The notes: a model not told the origin generated them from the sequence alone. DNA of 13,255 nucleotides from CAZKEW01 sp964580435 (GCA_964580435.1 CAZOKP010000073.1:1-13255); one strand, 5' to 3'. Positions 1-7,559 are shown, counted from the first letter of the stretch. A program made the numbers and translations.

Positions 1-890
1 ATTTTCCGCTGGTCTGGTTCCTGACCATGCTGGTCATCGCCGTCATCGGCGGGTTTGGGATGGGCACGGCCATCGACTGGTACCCGGAGGCGCAGCGGAT
101 TCAGTCGGCGAAAACTGTGCGCGATGCCAGCTATTCCATCTGGGCGGGCACGGCATTGATAATCGTCCGCAATGCGCTTTGGGCTGTCGCCATAATGGGC
201 TTCTTTGTCATGTATCCGCAGATCAAGGAAACAGCTCAGTACGAAATGGCCTGGTATCGGCTGGGGTTTGAGTATCTGCCGGTAGGCATGGTGGGGCTCT
301 TTTTCGCCGCTATCGTGGCCATTCACCTTTCGACCATCTCGGCGCATCTGAATCTCGGCGCCTCCTACGCCACGCGCGACCTTTACCACCATTATTTCAA
401 GCCCAAGGCGAGCGAGAAGGAGTTGGTCTGGGTGGGGCGGATTTCAACACTTGTCCTTCTCCTCGGGTCTTTTCTGTATGGCTCGATGATGAAGGAGATC
501 ACCCAGTGGCTCATTTTCGCCCTCTGGATCATGGCGGCCGGCATCTGGCTTCCTTCCATCCTCCAGGTCGTCTGGTGGCGGTTCAATTCCTGGGGGTATC
601 TGTCTTCGTGGATCGCCAACCTGGGGTTGAGCTGGCTTGTCGTCTGGGTTTTGCCGGAGTTCCGCGTTATCCCCGTCCTGCCGGATTATCTCCAGTTCTG
701 GATCATGATGATTCTTGGGAGCTTGATCTATTTTCCGGTCACTTTTCTCACGCGTCCCGAGAACATGGACCGGCTCGTGAAATACTACGTTATGTCCAGG
801 CCCATAGGCTGGTGGAAGCCGGTACGGAAGGAAGCGGAGAGGCGTGGTCTGCTTGATGTGGAAGTGAAGCCGGCGAAAGGAGGGAACTGA
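1..890 (+). CDS. Sodium:solute symporter (SSS family), C-terminal part; 5' end outside window
   Basis: The frame is open from the first bases (starting at base 3, FPLVWFLTM) and ends with TGA at 888-890, so this is the C-terminal ~295 residues of a longer protein. It is an integral inner-membrane transporter of the LeuT-fold SSS family, which moves an organic solute inward with Na+. About seven hydrophobic segments are visible. The helix containing HLSTISAHLNLGASYATRDL (about nt 330-390) matches the SSS helix whose paired Ser/Thr line the Na2 site, and the following KELVWVGRIST is the usual family junction. The tail TRPENMDRLVKYYV then GWWKP is a cytoplasmic extension seen in long, poorly characterised SSS members. 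Substrate cannot be told. It leads a run of three tiny membrane-protein genes, the first starting 1 bp after its stop. Confidence 0.88.
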   Translation, partial: FPLVWFLTMLVIAVIGGFGMGTAIDWYPEAQRIQSAKTVRDASYSIWAGTALIIVRNALWAVAIMGFFVMYPQIKETAQYEMAWYRLGFEYLPVGMVGLFFAAIVAIHLSTISAHLNLGASYATRDLYHHYFKPKASEKELVWVGRISTLVLLLGSFLYGSMMKEITQWLIFALWIMAAGIWLPSILQVVWWRFNSWGYLSSWIANLGLSWLVVWVLPEFRVIPVLPDYLQFWIMMILGSLIYFPVTFLTRPENMDRLVKYYVMSRPIGWWKPVRKEAERRGLLDVEVKPAKGGN

Positions 891-891
891 G

Positions 892-1182
892 ATGAGCTGG
901 ATCAAAAGGGAATGGACGGCCAGGGAAGCCGACCAATGGACTAAAGAGGATTATCTGGTCTTTATTATATCGCCGCTGATCTATGTTTTGCTGGCTCTGG
1001 GGACAATGCTGAGCTTGTTCTTATTATGGTATGGCTGGGTCGCCCTGGCGGCGGGACTGGTTTTGTTGCTGGTGATGATCTGGATCATCGACCCCAAGCT
1101 CAAAGCCATCTCCGAAGATTATGAACAGAAACAGAAGCATTATCTCGAAGACCTTGAAAAGATCGAGCGCTGGGAGGAATAA
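892..1182 (+). CDS. Small two-TM membrane protein linked to the symporter (96 aa, unknown)
   Basis: ATG at 892 follows the symporter stop by 1 bp. A strong Shine-Dalgarno (AAAGGAGGG, about 876-884) lies inside the end of the symporter gene. The protein has a charged N-terminus (about residues 1-20), two close hydrophobic helices (about 22-45 and 50-67), then a charged helix rich in Glu, Lys and Gln (about 70-96) that could form a coiled coil. I do not recognise the family. Several SSS transporters are known to be encoded next to a short two-TM protein (DUF485 with ActP, DUF4212, YhdT with PanF). This protein has the same size and layout but I do not see their motifs. Inferred role: accessory or stability subunit of the symporter. 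Confidence 0.8.
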   Translation: MSWIKREWTAREADQWTKEDYLVFIISPLIYVLLALGTMLSLFLLWYGWVALAAGLVLLLVMIWIIDPKLKAISEDYEQKQKHYLEDLEKIERWEE

Positions 1183-1299
1183 ATGAACCAAAGCTTCGCC
1201 GTGGTCATCGGCATGAGCATCGCCTATTTCTTTTCTTTTCTGGGGCTTCTGCTGGCCTATTATTCTTACCGGAAAAAGCGCAAAGAGAGGAAGGACTAG
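1183..1299 (+). CDS. Single-TM microprotein (38 aa), symporter operon
   Basis: ATG at 1183 directly abuts the TAA of the 96-aa gene (1180-1182). GGGAGGA at 1172-1178 gives a good Shine-Dalgarno at normal distance. The product is one hydrophobic helix (about residues 5-27, MSIAYFFSFLGLLLAYYSY) followed by a very basic tail (RKKRKERKD). By the positive-inside rule the C-terminus should be cytoplasmic. It is too short for most automatic gene callers. Support is the perfect spacing, the ribosome site and the coherent membrane-protein composition; there is no known family I can name. Likely a small partner of the transporter or of the 96-aa protein. Confidence 0.65.
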   Translation: MNQSFAVVIGMSIAYFFSFLGLLLAYYSYRKKRKERKD

Positions 1300-1301
1300 C
1301 C

Positions 1302-1391
1302 ATGGTGGGAATCATCGTTCCGGGACTTATTTTTCTCGTTTCTTTTGTCTTGACATATTTCCTCTACCGCCATTTCTCCCGCCACCACTAA
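1302..1391 (+). CDS. Single-TM microprotein (29 aa), end of symporter operon
   Basis: ATG at 1302 lies 2 bp after the preceding TAG, with AGGAAGGA (about 1288-1295) six bases upstream as ribosome site. The product has a hydrophobic helix (about residues 3-21, with IIVPGLIFLVSFVLTYFLY) and a basic, histidine-rich end (RHFSRHH). At 29 residues a chance ORF cannot be excluded. The tight spacing, the Shine-Dalgarno and a second TM-plus-basic-tail design right after the 38-aa gene argue for a real gene. It appears to be the last gene of the operon; only the palindromic repeat follows. No terminator with a U-tract is visible after it. Confidence 0.55.
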   Translation: MVGIIVPGLIFLVSFVLTYFLYRHFSRHH

Positions 1392-1409
1392 ATTTGATTT
1401 CCTGCTGGT

Positions 1410-1516
1410 GTCATTGCGAGGAGCCTTCCGACGAAGCAATCCCGTATTGCGGCTGCCACGCTTCGGTCGAGGCGACAAGTCGGATTGCCACGACATCTTC
1501 GATGTCTCGCAATGAC
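1410..1516. repeat. Palindromic dispersed-type repeat (REP/MITE-like), 107 bp
   Basis: Perfect 11-bp terminal inverted repeats, GTCATTGCGAG at 1410-1420 and CTCGCAATGAC at 1506-1516, bound the element. Inside are a second inverted pair (GCAATCCCG near 1437-1445 and CGGATTGC at 1481-1488) and a tight hairpin, GACATC-TTC-GATGTC (1492-1506). From memory, elements beginning GTCATTGCGAG...GAAGCAATC are scattered in many bacterial genomes and are often mis-annotated as short proteins. Only one copy is in this window, so its dispersed nature is inferred. It fills most of the 221-bp gap between the symporter operon and the GWxTD gene. It could fold in RNA from either strand and might shield or end the upstream transcript. 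Confidence 0.75.
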
Positions 1517-1567
1517 CAACGAAAGCGGATAAGCCGAGATAGGGTCCGTCTTTCATCGTCCCGCCCT

Positions 1568-1596
1568 TTGCAGAAAATCCCGAAATAGGTTAGATT
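1568..1596 (+). promoter_or_regulatory. Weak candidate sigma70 promoter for the GWxTD gene
   Basis: TTGCAG (1568-1573) and TAGATT (1591-1596) are separated by 17 bp, in an AT-richer stretch just upstream of the gene. The predicted start of transcription would fall within a few bases of the Shine-Dalgarno, leaving a very short leader, so this is only a weak candidate. Confidence 0.2.
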
Positions 1597-1612
1597 AGAA
1601 TTTAGAGGTGCC

Positions 1613-3694
1613 ATGAAAAGAATCACTCTTTACATTGTTGTTTTTGGTTTCTTGGCGGGGCTTGTTTCGGCCCAAGGGAAAAGCAAACCGGTCCTTCCCG
1701 AGAAATACAAGAAATGGCTGAACGAAGAAGTCGTCTATATCATCACGCCCCGTGAAAAGGACGTTTTCCGCCGGCTTGAAACCGATCGAGAAAGGGATAT
1801 TTTCATCGAAGCCTTCTGGAAACACAGGGACCCGACTCCGGGGACTCCGCAGAATGAATTCAAGGAAGAGCATTACAAGAGGCTGGCCTACGCGAACGAG
1901 TATTTTGGCCGTGGAACAATGCGGCCCGGCTGGATGACCGACCGGGGACGAATTTACATCATCCTGGGCCCGCCTCAGAATATCGAAGAATATGATACCA
2001 TCCAGAACGTCCACCCAGCGCTGGTCTGGTTCTACCTGGGCGACCCTGCCTATGGCCTGCCCACGGGATTTCACATCATCTTTTTCCGAAAGAATGGGAT
2101 GGGAGAGTACGTCCTCTATTCTCCCGTGGATGACGGACCGGAAAGCCTGCTTACCGATTGGGGGACGGGGCTTTACCAGGATGCTACGGCGGTTGATTCG
2201 GGCACTCAGACGGCTTACAAGCAGCTGCTCAAGCTTGCTCCCAACCTTGCTTACCAAACGCTTTCGCTCATCGACGGAGAAAGAGTTCTCGTCGGCACCG
2301 TCTCCCTCGCCTCCATGAAGCTGATAGGTGATGTCGCCTCCTACCCCCAGAAAAAGGTGGAGGACACCTATGCCGACGCCTTGCTCAAGTACAAGGATGT
2401 GATCGACGTCGATTATACAGCCAACTATATCGCCAGCGACGCTTTCCTGAGCGTGATCAAAGACCCGTCCGGGCTTTTTCTGGTGGAGTATTCCGTCGAG
2501 CCCAAGAGAATTTCGGTGGATTCCTACGGCGGCAAGTACGGCGCCAACTTCGAGCTCGACGGACGGGTTTCTGACGCCATGGGAAACACCGTTTATCAAT
2601 ATGTCAAGGAGTTTCCGCTGAGCTTCAGCAGCGCCGAGCTCGAGGATTTGCGGTCCAAATCGTTGGCCATCCAGGACCTTTTTCCCCTCGTTCCGGGGAG
2701 CTACAAGTTTAACCTGCTGCTCAAGAACACGGTTTCCAAAGAGTTCACCTCTTTCGAGGGTTCGATCGACATCCCGGAGGCCACCGGCGGCGCCCCGGTC
2801 ATAAGCGCGCTGGTCCTGGGCTACCAGCTGGATAAGGGGGCTTCCGCAGACCGAGATTTCGTCCCCTTCAAGACGGCGGCCGGCCAGCTCATCTGCCAGG
2901 CGCGCAAGACATTTTCCCGGAAAGACAACCTCTATGTCTTTTTTCAGGTCTTCGGCCTGAGCCCTGAGCTCCGGTCGCAGGGGAAAATCAACGTGACCGT
3001 TCTTAAACAAGACGCCGAATTCCTGACCCGGTCGAAAGGGATGAATGAATACGGTCCCGGCCCAGATTTCCTTGAAGAATTCGCCTTGGCCAACTTCCCG
3101 CCTGATTATTATAACGTCAAAATTTCCTTCGTTGACGGGAGCGGAAAGGAGCTCCTAGCGTCGGATGAGAATTTTGAGGTGTCTATGGCGGCGAATTTGC
3201 CCAGGCCGCTCATCGTCTCCAAGGTCATGCCGGCCTCGCGCGTCGAGGAGTATGACTATATCCTGGGACTCCAGATGTTGAGTCTCGGGAGGCCCAAAGA
3301 GGCCTATGCTTCGTTGGAGAAGGCCTATCGGAAAAACCCCGGCCAACTGAAATACGCGCTGGGGTTTTGCCAGGTCCTTTTCGAGCTCAATGAATTCCAG
3401 AAGGTCAAAGACGTCCTAGTCCCGTTTTCCGGCGGCGAGCAGGGCTTGGACCAGGTTTATTATCTCCTCGGGAAATCAGCCTTTGGCCTGGGACAATATG
3501 CCGAGGCTTTGCCCTACTTCAAAGATTATCTGACCCGCTTCGGCGCCAACCTTGAGGTCTTAAACTTGCTGGGCATGACCTACTACAAGCTGGGCGACAC
3601 CGCCGAAGCGCTTGCGGCCTGGCGGAAATCGCTCGAGATCAGCCCCAATCAGGAAGACATCAAAAAGCTCGTGGATTCTTTGCCGAAGAAATAA
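1613..3694 (+). CDS. Secreted GWxTD-domain protein with C-terminal TPR repeats (693 aa)
   Basis: ATG at 1613 follows AGAGGTG (about 1604-1610) and begins a clear Sec signal peptide: basic MKR, hydrophobic core to about residue 18, likely cleavage after VSA (18-20). There is no lipobox Cys. The N-terminal domain carries the hallmarks of the GWxTD family: FWKHRDPTPGTPQNEF (68-83) and GWMTDRGRIYIILGPP (106-121). The middle (about 180-540) looks like beta-rich extracytoplasmic domains. Residues about 545-690 contain roughly four TPR units (for example LGLQMLSLGRPKEAYASLEK and LLGMTYYKLGDTAEALAAW), a protein-binding scaffold. The function of GWxTD domains is not established; they are common in Aminicenantes, Acidobacteriota, Bacteroidota and Gemmatimonadota. 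It sits 31 bp ahead of a methyltransferase gene and may share its transcript. Confidence 0.88.
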   Translation: MKRITLYIVVFGFLAGLVSAQGKSKPVLPEKYKKWLNEEVVYIITPREKDVFRRLETDRERDIFIEAFWKHRDPTPGTPQNEFKEEHYKRLAYANEYFGRGTMRPGWMTDRGRIYIILGPPQNIEEYDTIQNVHPALVWFYLGDPAYGLPTGFHIIFFRKNGMGEYVLYSPVDDGPESLLTDWGTGLYQDATAVDSGTQTAYKQLLKLAPNLAYQTLSLIDGERVLVGTVSLASMKLIGDVASYPQKKVEDTYADALLKYKDVIDVDYTANYIASDAFLSVIKDPSGLFLVEYSVEPKRISVDSYGGKYGANFELDGRVSDAMGNTVYQYVKEFPLSFSSAELEDLRSKSLAIQDLFPLVPGSYKFNLLLKNTVSKEFTSFEGSIDIPEATGGAPVISALVLGYQLDKGASADRDFVPFKTAAGQLICQARKTFSRKDNLYVFFQVFGLSPELRSQGKINVTVLKQDAEFLTRSKGMNEYGPGPDFLEEFALANFPPDYYNVKISFVDGSGKELLASDENFEVSMAANLPRPLIVSKVMPASRVEEYDYILGLQMLSLGRPKEAYASLEKAYRKNPGQLKYALGFCQVLFELNEFQKVKDVLVPFSGGEQGLDQVYYLLGKSAFGLGQYAEALPYFKDYLTRFGANLEVLNLLGMTYYKLGDTAEALAAWRKSLEISPNQEDIKKLVDSLPKK

Positions 3695-3725
3695 GAAGCG
3701 CGGGATTCTTGTCCCTTATAAGCCC

Positions 3726-5051
3726 TTGAAAAGAAGCCTCGGAAGACGGGTCAAGGATTTTTTCGTCAGGGCGATCTGGGGAAATCGGGCCTATCATGCC
3801 TTGCTCAGGCCGCTCGATCGCTTTACGGTAGAGGTCAAACCCTCTGCATCTTTCGGACTTGAACTTTCCCTGAACAAAGTCTGCCGGGTTTCGGACAGCC
3901 GGAATGTGTTGTGGAATAAGGGGTTCAGCGACCTCCTCTTTCCTTCTGGACCGAAGCTTTTCCATCGCAAGGTCTGGGAATTCTGCCAGGTCCTCTATGG
4001 ATTGAGAAAGCTCCGGCGATTGTGCCCCGAGGCCGTGGCCCTGGGAATCGGGTGCGGCCATGAAGAGCTGATGTATTTTCTGGCCAACAGAGTGAAGGAG
4101 GTCTACGCTACCGACCTTTACGAGAAGAGGTACCTCGGCGGGGAGAGCTCTGAGGACGTGCTTCTCCATCCGGAAAAATACGCCCCTTTCCTTTATCGCC
4201 AGGACCATCTCCGGGTTATGAGAATGGATGCCGGGGAGCTTAACTTTGAGAGTGACACCTTTGATTTTTTGTTCTGTCTTTCTTCGCTCGAGCATTTCGG
4301 GGGGAAGCGGCGTCAATTGAAGGCTTTGCGGGAGATGTCGAGAGTCCTTAAGCCGGGTGGAGTGGCCGCGCTGACGACAGAGCTCGTTCTCAACCGTCTG
4401 GGGTCGCCGAGGAAGGGGTATTTCAGTTTTGATGAATTGTGCGGGCTCGTCCGTGAATCAGGATTCCTTTTGACGGAACCTGTTGACCTCGCCATCGAAG
4501 AAGAACACGCCCGCCCGCCTTTGGCCATGCCGATGGAGTTTCAGAGAACGCCGCACGTGGTTCTTAGGAATTTCAACATCATTTTCACATCTCTTTCATT
4601 ATTCCTTAGCAAACCCGAAAGCGCGGAGAAGTCAAAGAATGCAGTAACGGGGCCGGAGCAGGAAACTCCCACCAGGCCATTCCGGTGGAGCGCCCGGATC
4701 AAGATCCTCGACGGCCCGGACAAGGTTAAGGCGGAAGAAAGCTTTGCGCTCCACCTGCGGATGGAGAATACGGGGGATGCCCCCTGGTTCAGGAATTCTT
4801 CCCAGAGTCATATGGTCAGGGTTGGAGCAAACTGGCTTGATTCAGACGAGAATGATTTGGGCCTGGATATCCCTCATTTCGAGCTGCCCCATGACGTCCG
4901 GCCGGGCGAATCGGTTGAAGCGACGTTCCTGATCCCTCCCATCAGAAAAAAGGGCTCCTTTTATCTCGAGATCGACCTGGTCAAGGAGCTGTGCTTTTGG
5001 TTCAGAGAAAAAGGCTCAGAGGTCAAACACCTTCTCATAACTTCTTATTGA
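3726..5051 (+). CDS. SAM-dependent methyltransferase with C-terminal Ig-like domain; start uncertain
   Basis: This is a class I methyltransferase, Methyltransf_11-like. It has the SAM-binding loop GIGCGHEE (about residues 107-114), the acidic end of beta2 (YATDLYEKR), motif FDFLFCLSSLEHFGG (about 179-193) and REMSRVLKPGG (about 202-212). Residues about 319-441 form a separate beta-rich domain with a pattern (ENTGDAPWF, then VRVGANWL, then PHDVRPGESVEATFLIPP, then YLEIDLV) that I know from C-terminal Ig-like/NBR1-type domains on glycan-biosynthesis enzymes. The substrate is unknown; a glycan or lipid-linked sugar is a guess. No ATG or GTG lies near the expected start. TTG at 3726, 31 bp after the upstream stop, is chosen because an earlier TTG at 3612 would overlap the GWxTD gene by 83 bp and adds residues that look like its shadow. 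No good Shine-Dalgarno precedes 3726. Confidence 0.8.
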   Translation: MKRSLGRRVKDFFVRAIWGNRAYHALLRPLDRFTVEVKPSASFGLELSLNKVCRVSDSRNVLWNKGFSDLLFPSGPKLFHRKVWEFCQVLYGLRKLRRLCPEAVALGIGCGHEELMYFLANRVKEVYATDLYEKRYLGGESSEDVLLHPEKYAPFLYRQDHLRVMRMDAGELNFESDTFDFLFCLSSLEHFGGKRRQLKALREMSRVLKPGGVAALTTELVLNRLGSPRKGYFSFDELCGLVRESGFLLTEPVDLAIEEEHARPPLAMPMEFQRTPHVVLRNFNIIFTSLSLFLSKPESAEKSKNAVTGPEQETPTRPFRWSARIKILDGPDKVKAEESFALHLRMENTGDAPWFRNSSQSHMVRVGANWLDSDENDLGLDIPHFELPHDVRPGESVEATFLIPPIRKKGSFYLEIDLVKELCFWFREKGSEVKHLLITSY

Positions 5052-5070
5052 AATAGGGGCCCACGGCCGC

Positions 5071-5100
5071 TTAGCAATTTGCCGCCGTATATGTTATAAA
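5071..5100 (+). promoter_or_regulatory. Candidate extended -10 promoter for the ABC exporter genes
   Basis: In the 69-bp gap before the ABC ATPase gene, TGTTATAAA (5092-5100) is an extended -10 element (TGn followed by TATAAA). A partial -35, TTAGCA (5071-5076), stands 18 bp upstream. Transcription would start near 5107, giving a very short leader ahead of the GGAAGGAG ribosome site (5107-5114). The short leader lowers confidence. Confidence 0.4.
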
Positions 5101-5120
5101 ACTATTGGAAGGAGCGATTG

Positions 5121-5843
5121 ATGCTCGAGTTTCAGCATGTTTCCAAAAGTTACAACAAGGGCAAGGTCAAAGCGGTGGATGACCTCAGCCTAGTCGTGAG
5201 GCCCGGCGAGATTTTCGGCTTCCTGGGCCCGAACGGCGCGGGCAAGACGACCACGATCAAGATGATCGTCGGGCTGCTGAAGCCCGATGCGGGGACGATC
5301 GGCGTCAACGGCCTCGACACGCAAAAAGACGCCTTGAAATGCAAATCCATCACGACCTATGTGCCCGACTATCCCGCCATCTACGAGCGCTTGACGGGCA
5401 TGGAGTATCTGAATTTTATCGGAGACGTCTACGGCGTTCTGAAGAAAGACAGGCTGGAGCGAATCGAAAAGTGGCTGGAGATCTTCGAGCTCGCCCAGGC
5501 TGTAGCGAGCCCCATCCAGAGCTACTCCCACGGTATGAAGCAGAAGATCGTCCTCATCGCGGCCCTGCTTCCCGCTCCCCAAGTCATGGTCCTTGATGAG
5601 CCGCTGGTCGGCCTTGACCCCCGCTCCTCCCATCATCTTAAGGAGCTCATGCGGGAGCACTGCGATCAGGGGAAGACCCTCTTCTTTTCGACCCATATCA
5701 TGGAAGTGGCCGAAAGGCTCTGCGACCGTATCGGGATCATCAACAAGGGGAAGCTCATCGCCTGCGGGACAATGGAAGATCTCAGGAAACTCGACCAAGA
5801 ACAGTCGCTCGAGCACATCTTTCTGGACCTGACCGATAAATGA
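5121..5843 (+). CDS. ABC transporter ATP-binding protein (ABC-2 exporter type)
   Basis: This cytoplasmic ATPase powers the permease encoded next. ATG at 5121 is preferred over the in-frame TTG at 5118 because GGAAGGAG (5107-5114) is correctly spaced for it. The 240-residue product shows every ABC motif: Walker A GPNGAGKT (36-43), signature YSHGMKQK (135-142, the usual form in ABC-2 exporters), Walker B VMVLDEP with catalytic Glu160, D-loop LVGLDP, and switch His192 in FSTHIMEVAERL. The length is that of a single nucleotide-binding domain. The stop overlaps the permease start (ATGA, 5840-5843), implying translational coupling. The cargo is unknown; close relatives export peptides, lipids or drugs or regulate membrane proteases. 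Confidence 0.93.
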   Translation: MLEFQHVSKSYNKGKVKAVDDLSLVVRPGEIFGFLGPNGAGKTTTIKMIVGLLKPDAGTIGVNGLDTQKDALKCKSITTYVPDYPAIYERLTGMEYLNFIGDVYGVLKKDRLERIEKWLEIFELAQAVASPIQSYSHGMKQKIVLIAALLPAPQVMVLDEPLVGLDPRSSHHLKELMREHCDQGKTLFFSTHIMEVAERLCDRIGIINKGKLIACGTMEDLRKLDQEQSLEHIFLDLTDK

Positions 5844-7519
5844 AAAGACTTTTCACCCTCATCCGCGTCGCCCTCAAGGTCAATTTCGGCCTTTCCCTCC
5901 TTTACCACCGCGTCTTTAGACAAAAAAAAGACATCTGGATTGTCCCGGTCGCAATCCTTGCCGTCATCTTCGTAATCCCCACGATCTATGGTTACGTCAA
6001 GTTGATCGAAGGGATATACGGCGCTCTCCGGCAGGTCGGTCAGGAGCAGGCCATCCTGACCTTCGCCCTTCTGGCCGGGCAGTTCCTCATCTTGGTCTTC
6101 GGCCTCTATTACGTCATATCCGCTTTCTATTTTTCGCGCGACCTGGAGATGCTCATACCGCTGCCGCTCAAGCCTTTCGAGGTCGTGCTGTCAAAGTTCA
6201 TCGTCATCCTGGTCAACGAGTACTTGACTGTCCTGGTTATTGTGGTGCCGATCCTGGTCTATTTCGGGATTATGGCGAAGGCCGGGTTCGCCTACTGGGC
6301 AAGCGCACTTATTGTCTATTTGTTTCTTCCCGTCATCCCGCTGGCGATCGTCTCGATACTCGTTGTCAGCATGATGCGCGTCGTCAACCTCAGCCGTAAA
6401 AAAGACGCCCTCATAATCGTCGGCAGCCTTGTCCTTATCACGGGGGCCATGGGGCTCCAGTTTGTCTTCGCCAGGTCCGGGAGATCGGAGCTGGATGCGC
6501 AAGCGATGGTCAGGTTCTTCACCTCGCCGGACAGCCTCTTAAAACAGATCGGTGCGGGCTTCCCTCCGAGCATCTGGGCAACTAAGGCTGTGGCCGGAGG
6601 GTTTTCCGGCCCCGGGCTTCTCAACCTGCTTATCTTCGCCGGGGCATCCCTGGTCCTTTTCTACGGGATGCTGGTCGCGGCCGAGAAGCTGTTCTACCGC
6701 GGCCTGGTCGGCATCGGCGAAGTCTCCGGCCGGCGCAAGATCCTCTCTCAAGCCGAGATGTCGCGTCGCGTTTCGTCCGGCCGCCACCCCATCCAAGCGA
6801 TCTTCTCACGCGAATGGCGGATTATGAACCGAACGCCCATCTTCCTCCTCAACGGCGTCCTGACTGCGTTCCTCTTGCCAGTGATTTTCGTCATTATGGC
6901 GAAAGCAGGCGGTGGTGATAATACTTTTATCTTGATGAGGGGCATGACTTCGGCGAAACCCACGTACATGATTCTCGCCTCTGCCTGTTTTCTCCTGATC
7001 TGCGGCTGCCTCAACGGGACATCCTCCTCGACGTTCTCGCGCGAAGGCCGCCAGTTCTGGATGTCCAAGGTCATCCCGGTCGCACCCCGGGAGCAAGTGA
7101 CGGCCAAGTTCCTCCATTCCTATATCATCTCTTTGCTGGGAATCGCCGCCGGCTCTGTCGTGCTCCTGCTGGTCCTTCACCTGTCGTTGGGAGTCTGCGC
7201 GGCGGCCATTATGTTCGCTCTTGTCGGCGCTGTCGGAATGACGGCCGTCGGGATGATTATCGACCTGGCCCGGCCGCTCCTGGAATGGACCAACCCGCAG
7301 AAGGCCATCAAGCAGAATCTGAATGTCGTGTTTTCCTTATTGGCCGACCTGGGCGTCTTATCGGCCCTGGGGTTCTTCAGCTATTTCCTGGCCAAGGCCG
7401 GAATCCCCGGTGGCACCATCCTCATCCTCCTGTTTGCGGTGGTGATTCTGCTTTCCTGGGTGATTTGCTTGTCTCTGCTGCGATTCTCTGATAAAAAATA
7501 TGAAGAGATCGAGGTCTGA
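5840..7519 (+). CDS. ABC-2 type exporter permease, about 12 TM (559 aa)
   Basis: ATG at 5840 overlaps the ATPase stop by 4 bp. About twelve hydrophobic segments are seen (roughly residues 31-55, 71-95, 115-141, 148-175, 190-210, 255-276, 333-353, 372-390, 420-440, 443-470, 490-512 and 518-545). Two cytoplasmic motifs stand out. RDLEMLIPLPLKPFEVVLSK near residue 100 and SREGRQFWMSKVIPVAPREQ near residue 405 resemble each other, which suggests two related six-helix halves. It is therefore a long, possibly internally duplicated ABC-2 permease, about twice the usual 250-300 residues, that could form the whole channel alone. This resembles the putative ABC exporter group of Firmicutes and Acidobacteriota; no named orthologue can be assigned. 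Downstream is the kinase operon, after an 82-bp gap. Confidence 0.85.
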   Translation: MKRLFTLIRVALKVNFGLSLLYHRVFRQKKDIWIVPVAILAVIFVIPTIYGYVKLIEGIYGALRQVGQEQAILTFALLAGQFLILVFGLYYVISAFYFSRDLEMLIPLPLKPFEVVLSKFIVILVNEYLTVLVIVVPILVYFGIMAKAGFAYWASALIVYLFLPVIPLAIVSILVVSMMRVVNLSRKKDALIIVGSLVLITGAMGLQFVFARSGRSELDAQAMVRFFTSPDSLLKQIGAGFPPSIWATKAVAGGFSGPGLLNLLIFAGASLVLFYGMLVAAEKLFYRGLVGIGEVSGRRKILSQAEMSRRVSSGRHPIQAIFSREWRIMNRTPIFLLNGVLTAFLLPVIFVIMAKAGGGDNTFILMRGMTSAKPTYMILASACFLLICGCLNGTSSSTFSREGRQFWMSKVIPVAPREQVTAKFLHSYIISLLGIAAGSVVLLLVLHLSLGVCAAAIMFALVGAVGMTAVGMIIDLARPLLEWTNPQKAIKQNLNVVFSLLADLGVLSALGFFSYFLAKAGIPGGTILILLFAVVILLSWVICLSLLRFSDKKYEEIEV

Positions 7520-7559
7520 AAGATGATAAGGCAGAAACTAAAACAGGCAGCGGCACGTA

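Noticed and set aside
1296..1626. Short open frames on both strands across the palindromic repeat
   Set aside because: They translate the repeat itself, a known source of false hypothetical proteins, and lack ribosome sites.
1595..3010. Long minus-strand open frame opposite the GWxTD gene
   Set aside because: The plus strand has a signal peptide, RBS and conserved motifs; the antisense product has no coherent features.
5052..5085. GGGGCCC / GGCCGC-rich stretch after the methyltransferase as a terminator
   Set aside because: No stable stem followed by a U-tract can be drawn.
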